NCBI GenBank assembly: GCA_946894095.1
Contig: OX335643.1
Coordinates: 5,939,036-6,003,035 of the forward strand
Length of the DNA: 64,000 nucleotides
DNA from: Incurvaria masculella
Taxonomy: Eukaryota > Arthropoda > Insecta > Lepidoptera > Incurvariidae
Direction: 5' to 3'
Made by a program: the position numbers and the translations under genes. Each line of letters opens with the position of its first letter. The stretch's first letter is position 1. Shown here piece after piece: positions 23,401 through 35,400 of the stretch. Below the pieces are notes generated by a model that saw only the letters and a program-made list of their open reading frames with translations, was not told the DNA's origin and did no database searches.

Positions 23401-26400
23401 TTGACGCTTACCAGTCGGCGACGCAGTGTCGTGAGGTCCAACGCCCAAACAGTCAAGTGCTCTCTCTCTCTACAGTGTTTTGCAACTGCCACTACATACA
23501 TTTCGGAAACGTAATGTTTCGTATATTCGGAACGTAACGTCATGTTTTTTCATGTCAAAAAAGATCTTTAAAGTGTCTCGTAAAGTTATTGAGAAATACG
23601 TTTTTATTGAAATTTGTGTTTTCTTCTAGTGTAGGAGGAAGGTTTTCGCATGGAACCTAGATTCCACAAGGCAAATCAGGCTAATGTCATGACAGTAGGT
23701 GTTATATTAGCCATCTATGACCAATTTCTTTTCTACTAACTTTCCTATGTTCTTACGAAAAATTCGATTCTATTTACACTAAATTAATGTTTTACTTTGT
23801 ATGATAAGTGTTATTTAGAGGATATTCACAAAACATTTACAATTTTTTTTTGTTTATTTCATTCAGACAATCATTTCCCAAATTTTAAGTAGTGGCCATT
23901 GCAATACGCTTTATAGTAAAAAGGTCATTTTCGTGGCTTCTTTACTGCATATTTTCGAGGTTTCAGAACAATTTAAGTTTGAAAATTGATAGCCATTTTT
24001 TGCTACATAATGCCTCAGTATTGTGCAGTATCAATGTGTTCAGAGAAAATTTGGGAGCACATGTTTCCTTCCGGTGAGGAAATCTTATGAATATACTCGT
24101 ATTTCAGAGATCTATGCATTCCACAGTTTTTAAAAATCACTATGCACCAATTGAATAGGAAATACCCAAGGCAAAGTGGCGTTCTCTGGCCAACTAAGCA
24201 CATACTGTATTCTCTCCGGTACAATTATATCTGTTGGCTAAAATTTTCGATTAAGGTTTGTAGTCCTGAAGCCTGAAAAAAATATATGCTTTAGGCATCT
24301 ATTTAAAATATGGCACTGTATTCATCATTATCATTTAAGAGTTATACTTTCCTTTAATCTTACAATGAGTTTATCTTTTGTACCAAACACCTTTGCATCT
24401 CTGATCCGTATTAAAATCACCCACAATCAAAGACCCTTACATGATGAATATTTACTAGTCCTGAATCAAGGTGATAGGCAGAGAAAGTGATGGCCAAGAG
24501 AAGCAAGTTAGTCACCATTGAGGGGTTTCCTAATTGCCGACTATCCGAGTTGTTTGCTTATTGGTATTCCTATTTTCAAACAATGGCTTCATATTTAAAC
24601 AAATATCTTTCTAATTTCGCTAGCCCAAGGATTTTTTAACGATTTTTTAAATGAAACTTCTTTACCCTTCTCCCACTTAAACCGGCAGTTGAAAGGAAAC
24701 AGTGGGAGAATCATCGTTTCCACTTTCTTTGCTAGAACCAAAGTAGTTTAAGAAGAGGCAGCGCCAGAAACTTGACTCAAAATTAGCAAGGGGCGAATCA
24801 TGAGAATGCAAGCGGCGAATTAATCAATATGGGTAGTTTATATAATCATGACCTAATTGTAAAATACTATTGGCGCCATCTGTTGCAAACATGCGAACTA
24901 GGATAAGAAACACTTTTGGTCCAAACAGATGTTTTAGATAATCGGTGTTTTTTTTCACTAATAGTGCATGTCAATATCAAACCTTATCATCAGCCAGTTT
25001 TAATTTTATTATAACTACACAGAAAATCGAATGCCTAGTCTGCATGCATTTTGCGTTCGCTTTGGGTACACTATGTGCAGTTTGTAAAGTGGAAAAGTCG
25101 TCGATAGTCAAATTGTTTTTGTATGCATGAATTTGAACATAATTTATTCATTATTTCAATAAAGGTAAGTTGACATATTATTTACAGATAGTTCCATTTC
25201 AACACACCATTATGTATTTTGCAATTGTTGCATGCCTACTTGTTCACAAATCAATTTGTTAAATTGTTACCTTATGTTTCGGTTTTTTTCCAAAAGAAAA
25301 TTATAGTTTTCTCCTATAAATAGTAGAACAGATCAGAACAAATAATAGCACAGAGCGATGACAGAGAAGAGTGTGAATATACTTAAAACATTAAATTCAA
25401 CAGTAACTAGTAAAACCATCGAACTATATGAATGAGTTTAGGCTGCCACTCCATCCTCGATGGAGAATCTGGCAATCTGTCTTTGCAGGCATTTAGCTAG
25501 CGTTTATGAGTGATAAAGAATGATTACTCAACGTTACGTTACGCAACGACCGTTCATGCGACCAATATCTTACAGCTACCGGCAAGCTGCCCACGAATAG
25601 CGTCGCTGCCAGCAAGCCGGCGCGTCCGCCCGCGCGCTACGCCACCAAGAACAGCATGACGCGGAGTTCGAGCGTCGGGGTGCTCAACCAGGTATACTCC
25701 GCTCACATTTTATAGAATACGTTTAAAATCGACATAAGTGCCAATAATTTTAAGTTAAAATTAATTTCTTATTTAGATATTAGAAATAGAAATGTTAATA
25801 TATCTGTGTATTAGAACCAAGTCAAACAGTTTTTATGGACGCTTTTAAAATGTTACACATGTCCACATTCCTTAAATTGCAGCTCCTAAAAACTGAATCC
25901 TTGTCCGTGAATTGTCGATTCTACAGTATCCAGCAGAAAATAACGCACATCGGACGTTGAAATGGGACAATCGGCATGTTACGGCTTTGTAAGGCATCAT
26001 CTCTATCGCACGTAATACACAGGTGCTGAATGACAGCGTGTGACAGCGACGACGCTCTACAAAGCCGAAACTAGCCGATTGTCTCTTTCCAACGTCCGAG
26101 TTGGATTATTTTCCCCCGGGTAACCTAAATTGGCGTTTACGGAACTGCAAAGTTATGTAAAACGTCAATCTACATGCAAGTTTTTACTAGTTATTCTGTG
26201 GTTTTACTTCAAGCTGTCAAAATCAAACTCGAGTTTCCGATTTGTATGAAAATGCGGAGTCGGCGTAAATGGCTAAGTCAACGTATTTACGGCGACTGTG
26301 AGTAAGCTGTCAAATCAAACTCGGACTCGCAAATGTTAGTTCGCTTTATGCATCAATTTCTTTCTTCAATTTCTCCATACATTTAAAAATGCTAGTCGGT

Positions 26401-29400
26401 CCGTTTGGCGTAAATGCCAATTTAGGTGAATAGGGGCTCTTAAGGTGGCCCATCCTGCTCAAATCCCCATACAAACGAGGAAAGAAGATCACGCACATAT
26501 TACTTGTCAGAGATCCCAAATTTTGCTCAAAATAGCTTTATTGAATCAAACTAGATGTCTGATGACCGTTGGCATTGTAAAATTGTGTTTGGTTTCTAAG
26601 TTATAAGTTCCGAAAGTTCGGATTTTTCGCGCGTTTTATACAATAACTTTGGAGGTAGATTACGCAATGACAAAGTAAGAACATCTTAAAAACATTAGAC
26701 ATAGCTTATTTAATTAAGATTTAAAATCTATTTGGTTTTTGTTAGATTTTTTACTACAGCGGTCGTGGTTTACTTTTAGCTATAAGTCGTTTTGTAATTA
26801 AAATTTTCGTAAATCTTACCAATACCATACCCTATGCACATTGTCTTTTTTGTGGACATGTTGCATCTTCCTCATCACGGAGCCTGTCTCTTTCTTTGAA
26901 ACAGAGGAGGTCCCAGAGCGCAACAGCACGGTTTTGTACCGTGCCCGCGATTGAGTTAGTCCCGCCGGGTTGGGCCACCTTAATAATAATATAGTTTTAT
27001 TTCAGGTAAATTGATACCTATAGCTATACACACATAACATATCAGCTTAACATCTTCGACATCGAGGTCATCTTAACATGCCATCTCATATTCGTTGAAA
27101 GATCGTGACGTAGTGTCTTATTGTGCTGGGGGGGGCTGCGCAGAGTGACTCCGAGTCGGACGGTGCGCCGAGCGCGCGGGGCGGGGGAGGTGGCGGCGCG
27201 GGGGGGCGCGCGCAGGGCCTCATGCGGCCCACCATCAGCTCGCAGAACAAGGCGGCGGCGGCGGCCGCGCGCCGCCGGCCCATCCAGCAGGCGTACAGCT
27301 CCGGTGAGTGCACTCCACTATTGGAGCCGAACTTTATGGCTGATGTGATGCTGGCGCGTTGCGCTGCGCAGAACGCAAATTTTGGGGTCACTGGGGACGT
27401 CGAGGAGCGTTGGGGACGTACCGTTCCCTGCGCAAGGTCGGACTCGGCTTGTATTCGGACCATTCCTAATACAAGCCGATAATGGAGTAAATTGAGAACA
27501 AAAGGGAGAAATCCAGTTTTAACGTTTTTTTATCTTATATTTTTTTGGCTTTTTATACATTATCATTTTTTAAGTAACTATGTATACATGGATGGCTAAT
27601 AACATATCCCCGTCATATTAGCCCAACATGCCGCATTCCCAAAGGAAAACGTGCCATGCCAGGACCTTTCCTTGTCTTTCATATCTTGTAATTAACACAA
27701 CCTGGAATGGATGGATACGATCGATTAGAGTACGATCAATGGCGAGTGGCTCAGGGGCGTGAGGACTTGCCTTCCATGTCAGAGGTCATGGGTCCTAATC
27801 CTAGCACCGTTCATGTAATACTTTCTGACAGAATTTGTTCTGTTATGGCAGGAAATCTAAAGCTTAACAACATGTATGAATTATCTAACACTTTTTGCTA
27901 CCCTACACTACACTGTGCTTTTAATATAATTTAGACTATTTACAGTCTTTACGAAGTATGTGTGTTAGATAAAATATGTTAATTTGTGGGATTAGTGACG
28001 AATAAGTGTGTGTCAAAAGAGAGGGTGAGGGTGTGTATGTGTAAGTGAGAAGGTATGAAATCGACCAACATGCCTTATTTACAGTATATGCTTGAGCGGC
28101 TTGTAGCTTAGGGTGCTGGACCTCGCCTCCCATGAATGCTCATTTATGCGATTCAGTCAAAATATTTTAAGTTAAAACCACAAACGCTAACCTACATGTC
28201 CGAATCTAACCTGGTCCCTGTTTGATTATTAATTTGTGTAAAATAAACAAATTGCTCTTAAAACTAATAAAAAAATGCATGTATTATTTAAACATAAAGT
28301 ACCAGTAAAAATACTTTGAGTAACTTTGAATCCTTCTATATTTGGCATAAGAGAGTTGAATATAATTTTCAGAGGATGCAATTTTTCTTGCGACCAATTT
28401 TATTGAAAATATAGATATATATATAGATAAATATAGATCCTTCAAAAATCCTTGAGCTAGTGAAGTGAGTGAGTTAATAACAAACTGATAAGACGCGTAA
28501 TGACATCAGATACTTGTGTTTTCCATAAACGCTCAGTATGCACTGGCTAAAGTTTGTAGGGTATATCATTGAACAGCCTGTGTAATTAATTTGTATTTAT
28601 TCATCTATTACGTACGTTCTTAGGGTTCCGTACCCAAAGGGTGAAAACGGAACCCTATTACTAAGCCTCCGCTGTTCGTCCGTCCGTCCGTCCGTCCGTC
28701 CGTCCGTCTGTATCTCATGAACCGTAACAGGTAGGAAGCTGAAATGTTCATAGATTATGTATTTATTTTGCTGCTATAACAACAAATAGGTAACGTTATA
28801 AAATAATAATAATTAGAGCGGGGCCCCATACAAAAAACGTGTATCTTGGTACGTGCGATGGTACGGAACCCTTCGTGTGCGAGTCCGACTCGCACTTGGC
28901 CGGTTTTTTGCGTCCATTAAAATCCGTGAAAGGAGCATTTCAGGATGGATGCTCGGGGTCTACGTCGGTATTGATAATCGGCAATAGATTCCTTAGTAGA
29001 TATTTGGATTTATCTATGGAATTAAATAGCTCTCTACATCCTTTTGTAATGAAAAAAATAAATACTTAATGTATTTGTATATTTTTATAATTTTAATGCC
29101 ATACATAATACACAAGAGGTCTTAACAACAACGGAACATAAATCATCACTTTGAGAAAACATGTGCATTTATGACACGGCCTTTGACACTACTGCACTAA
29201 ATGCGGTCACGTCTAATTATTTCGTAATTTGATAAGCTTTTCGATTATAACAATAAATATAGATAAATACATTTATTCATTGATCGAGGGAAGAGCGAAG
29301 CTCGAGCGTAGCATCTGCGTTTCGGATTGGGCAAAAATGCTTTCTTATGTCTGGCTATTCTCCTGCTTTTTGCATGGCATTTATCAACCGATTCTCGTGC

Positions 29401-32400
29401 AATTTTGTTAGCAGGTTAAGTTTTTTAGTCGAGCAAGTTTTTGAAATTAAAAAAAAAAGTCAAATGTTCAAAAAGACAGACTCGCAATCCTACTGATCAG
29501 AGAGCATATTATTATATATTCTCAGATATGTCCATAGATATCCCAAGACAGGAAATTCTACCATTTCTGATCTGTTCTCAATTCATCTTCATTTTCAAGC
29601 CAATACTTTATCCAAAACTTGATATGGGCCCGATTTATTTTCATATATTCACTATCGTCTTCGCTTATCCCGTATGAAAGGTCAGAGCAATGCGATTGTT
29701 CTTGTATGACAATAACTGGAGTTTGCAGGGTGTTATGGTTTTGTGTCACTCCTAGTTGGGCCCAAGGGTCCAAGCTTCCGTGTGTGAAGAGGACCCTTGT
29801 AACGCCAGACTCCAACCCTCCGTAGTATGCGTTCGTTCTGTTGACTGCCTCCTCTATGGAAGTCTTGTTATACGGTCCGTCGAGAATCGCAGAACACTGT
29901 TGATAGAATAATTGCATGCCATGCGGCGAGTAGAAGGGTTGTTTCTTCGAAGATGCGGTCTGTTCGTAGCCGAACTCTGTGCACTGTTGATATGTCCACG
30001 GGTCTAAACGATTTGACTGCAAATATTCCTGATAATCAATATTGATGCAATCTTCTGTGTCTAGATCGAGTTTATTGTTCTCGTTCATTTTTGCAAATGC
30101 GGCACATTGGTCTTTCACTGATTGGACGTCACCATACTGAACATAGGACGAGATCACTGTAGAAATGAATCTCAATAGGAAACGTTGATTGTCTTTATTA
30201 CCTACAACACTATCCTCGCAAATATCGAGCATTTCCTTTAGTTTTTCTGTGGAGTTCTTTTTTAGAAAGTGATATTGAACCTTAGTGATCATCGACTTAA
30301 TGTTATTGTAGCAAATGTCACCGCCGTATTCTCTATATACATTTCCGACGGCTTCGTGATACTCCGAAAAGTCCGCTTTGGCTAGCAGCGGTGCACTGCT
30401 GGCGAGCGCCGCGTCCACCAGGTTTGGATACTTAGCTCTCATCCAAGCCGCCAGGTTCCCCGCGTACGACCCTCCAATCACCACTACTTTAGAGTTTTTA
30501 TACTTCTCGTCACCTTTTAAGTGCACAATGAAGTCCGCCAAATCGGCCAAGGCCTGTCTGGAGCTCAAATACCTCATGTTTTCGACGGTGTGCTCTAATT
30601 GGAATGGCAAGCTCACTCCATAGTACCTGTGCTCTAACGCGTACAGGGATCCATTGGTCTCCTTGGCCAATTGTTCCGTGATGCCGCCAAAGACCTCACC
30701 CTTGCTCGTGTCGTCTTCTCCTCCTATCACAATGAATATAGGTCCGTCCTTCTTCCAGAATTGGTCCCTCTCGAAGTACCGCTGTTGGAACGTGTGGGGG
30801 ACGCTTGCATTGAAGTGGTCAAGTCGCTGTGTGAAGTATTGCGCCGCTATGTGCTTGGGTGATGAGCCCTCGTGTCGATGTTGGAGTGTGATTTGAAAAT
30901 TATTACCACTGAAGTTAATAATGTCTACAAACGCCATGGCTTTGGCCGCCAATATGGCTAAAATTGTTAAAATCGTTTTCATTGTTGCTCGGACTTGTTT
31001 TCAAATCTAATGAAGAACTATTGTTGTTACCTTCCTTATTTATATGAGTTCTATGCACTTTTTCCTCCTATAAAGGTATGGGTATTTTGCTGATGTCATA
31101 ATTAATCAAGCCACCCAGAACGATTAATGGTTTGTCTCTCAGAATTGCCATTTTCTTTCTTTCTTATCCATTGTAATGTTCGTTTTAGTCCATGGTTCGA
31201 AACTTCTGTAAAACTGGAGGTCCCGAATTCCTATTTACTCATGGAAAAAAGAGCACTTGAAATGAGAAAACAGTGTTTGTTGGATTTGAATTTAAGTAAT
31301 TGATTTAAGAAAACTTTCTCTAACGAAAACGACACTTCTTTATTCTCACGTTTTCTCATAATTATATATTAGTTTAAGAAAATATCTTCGTCCGACTATT
31401 TAAAACAATATTTTCTTAAACCAAATAGTTTTTTTTTTTTGGCGGTAGGGATTGTACTTGCTTGAGTGAGTTGTTACTACAGCATTGCATGAAAATATTG
31501 TCACAGCCATATGGGCAATGCACATTTTATCCGCGTTTTAAATTCATTCCAAAGTATTCGTGCTCTTATGTAGGGATGGTGTGAATGCTTTGTTTTGGGC
31601 TAATAGCATATTGGTACATGTGGTATTAGCCATCCATGTCCAGTTCTAAAAAAGTTAAGATTTGGGGTACAAATTCCCCTGCATAACTATTACGTGATCC
31701 TTGGCTCTTTGATTAGTTGAATTTGCTTTCAATTTTTGTGCTGTGGCTCGTATCTTTTTCACTCATATTGTATTCCAAATCTGAATAAAATTTGCTTCTA
31801 AAATAACGGGAAGTTATATAGTATCCACTTAATTAACGCTTGATGTATGCACCATAAAATCAAATAAAATGAAAATACCCAAACATCAGTGTTGGCCTAA
31901 GAGACCCAACTCTGTTGATATAGTGTTACAATTCAAGCCGATGAAAAGGTTGCTTCGGAAAGACAATCCAATGCGCAAGCACTAAGTCATTAGCTACATA
32001 ATACGCGAGCCTTCAGGAAAATTCGCAGTTTACTTCCTCGTCAAAATGGATATGGGAAATTTGTAACGACATCAGCCCTATGTGCTATTGAGTACAAGGT
32101 CCAAAAATATTCTGTTAATATTGTTCCCCATCAGCTACGAAATACTATTTTTGCATTGTTTCATTGCATCGGCAAAAATTATCTTACTGATTGGTGCTTA
32201 TAGATTTTTCTTTATTTATCATTTAATGTAATGGTCGTGATGAGTTTGTGCTCCAGCGAGAACAACTCAATTTCAGCAGGATATCTTTAAATGTCCAGCT
32301 CCATTATGTCCTGCCTTTTGAGACGTTTCTCATATTGTTTGTATGTTAGCTGGCCTGTTAGAGGATTTGGGTGTTGACGGTGTCTTTGTTTATACTTGGT

Positions 32401-35400
32401 GCTGATCTTTTAATTTCCTCGCTGAAGGTAGGTATATTTAGGAGTTGGTGTATTTCTGTGTTGGTAATGGTTGGTAAGGCTCCCATAAAAAACGTGATAT
32501 TTTTAAAAATCTTGAACGATGGTACGAGTGCGAGTTCGAGTCGCACTTGGCTGCTTTTTAAAATGTTCCGGCCAGCCGGACCGACATACGAAAGCATTTT
32601 TACCCAAGCTTTAACGGAGACGCTAAGTTTGCGCTTCGGGCATCGCTCGGTCAATGAGTGTTGTATATAATAGGGTTTAATATTTTATGTGTCATATATG
32701 TTTGCTTGGAATTTATTTTTGCAGCTCAAGTCTGATACCGGATTTGATGTTTCCTAAGTATACTGCGTAATTCATATTTCATAATTTGATCACGCTTTAA
32801 AAATACAACCTTTATGTGTATCAAGCATTACGCAAATAATATGTTTAAAACATATACTATTTGCGTATACTGGAATAGTGTCGTCACTATGACACATGCT
32901 TATCTGGACTCCTGACGTCCACATTGTTGGGAACGTAAAACTTGCCATTGTCAATCATGGTCACACGTAATTCAAACGAGGAAATTATGAAAGCTACTCA
33001 CTATTTGTTTGAGTTGTCTGCAGCCACAACTTGGACGAAAATATCACAATCCTATGCTTGTGCAGGACTCATTACTAACTACCGCTATCTACCTATTTTG
33101 TTGGTTGACATAAAATGTGGTTGGTGGCTTAGATGACTAATGTCACTGTCATAATAATACATTATGACAGTGACATTAGTCATCACCCTACAATTCCGAG
33201 AAAGTGTAAAATTTACAGTAGGTGCTTACCTATTACAGTAGAATTCATTTACAACGACTTCGGTTGTAACGACTAACCGGTTTTAACGACGGTAATGTTT
33301 ACTCAAGTTAGGTTTCATAGTTAGGTACTGAGAAAATATAACCGTTTAGTGCGACTCCGGTTTAAGCGACCAACTGCTTATAGCGACCATTAATTATGAT
33401 AATACGTCCGGTTAAAACGTTGTGCAATGTTTTGTTTACACAACCTATGCACCAGACTTCGGCGCCCCAACTTCACCCTGCCTAATCACAGTTAGCCTGG
33501 TTTTCACCAAGTGTAAGTAAAAGAACATTTATTTATAACAAATACTATGCTTTGTCCTAAATTTATAAAAATACCAAAATCTACAGTACCTCCATAAACA
33601 ACAAAAACGAATTACAGCGCCATCTAGTTTCGACTAGCTCCATCATTTACAACTTCAGTTAAACAAAGCAATTTTTGGCGCCATCTATGAACCACTAGTT
33701 CTGAAAAAGACATTATTACGACGAATGACTTCTGCTGCATAAAGACAAATAAAACAAGAGGGCGTCACCGTGCCACGGAACACATTGCCTCCGTACAAAA
33801 TAATTAGAAAAAATACAAATGGGGACTTTTGACCAATTAAAATAAAGGTGTGAAGATACAAAGTGTTTGGTGAACTAATGACAGTAAAAAACATTGAGAA
33901 ATAAACATAAAAATCGAAACAAACTAAGTGCAAACCATCTACCGACCTTCAACCCTGAGGACTTTTTCGCGGTTTTTAGTTCACATCATCTTAAGCTGGA
34001 TTATAATCATGGACGAAGAAGTGAAAACAGCATAACATAACTTTGTGAAAATTAAAGTCAAGCGATTTCAAACATAACCAACCACCACCAAACATAACTT
34101 TAAAAGTCACCATTCGCGCGGACACCATAGCATGCAAATCGACCAAATTATGAGTAAACGTTCAGAGCCACCAAACGGCAAGGTGACCAAAGCAAGCGCA
34201 GCGACATCTATTAAATCAGAGGCACATTATATCTACATTTATATCGGGCCGCATTACAACCAGCGATCCATATTATTATCAGGCGAGTCTAACTAATACT
34301 ACTGCGGTCCACTAGAGGGCATCACCTGTACCAAAACAACCTTGTTATCTTCTCTCTACGACAAATTTTCGAATAAAAAATCATGGAGGAAGTTTTGAAC
34401 GCACTTAAAACAATAAAAAGAGAACTAGACGAACAAAGACTAGAAATTCGGGAGACTGGAAAAAATGTTACGGATCAAGTCACACAGAATATCAACAGAA
34501 TGTTCGATCAAAGAATGGCAGCTTGGGAAGAAAAACATGAAAAATTGGAGGAAAGAGTGGAAAATCAGGAGAAAAGGATCTACTTTTTGGAAAAACAGGC
34601 CAGGAAACGAAACTTGGTACTTTTCGGTATCCAAGAGACGGAAACGTCATACGGAAATCTTGAAAGTAACATTATCAAATGGGTGGACCAATATCTCTCA
34701 ATCAAGCTAGCATTCAGCGACATACAAGAAGTTCAAAGAATAGGAAAGAAAGAGGAAAGACCACGGCCAATAATAGTAACTTTCTCAACTCTAGGCATAA
34801 AAATAAAAATTTTGAAACAGAAAAGAGCGCTAACGGATACACATTACTACATAAAAGAAGATTATCCAAAATACGTACTGGAGAAGAGGAAGGAACTACA
34901 AGAACAGCTTCAGTTAGAGAGAGAAAAGGGAAACACAGCAGCAATTAAATATGATAAATTAATTATATTTAAAAATAATCCGAAACGTAAGCTACCAACC
35001 TCACCAGAAAATACCACGGCACCAAATTCAGAAAGTAACACACAAATAACTAAAAAGAACAAGATGAAACCATCTGATGCATTGGTAAAAAGGTCAAATA
35101 GCATCTCGGAAGGAGTCATAAAACCGGGAATACTAAACTTCCTAATCAATAAAAATACAACTGACACAAACAGTAACCAAAGCCAACAATTATAGCAATC
35201 AAGACCCTCCTCCTCCTACACAGATCCTACAAACGATCAAATAAAAACAAAAAACATAAAACATCTTCCAACCCGGTTGGTCACCGTGGAAGAGTACGAC
35301 CATAACCCTCCAAAGATAAAAACCACATTAACAAGAAATAAAAATGAAAATAAAAATAACAGCAAAAAAATATATAAAAATAACAACAATAACAAATCGC

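Noticed and set aside
27086..27463. 125-codon minus-strand frame
   Set aside because: Antisense shadow of exon 15.
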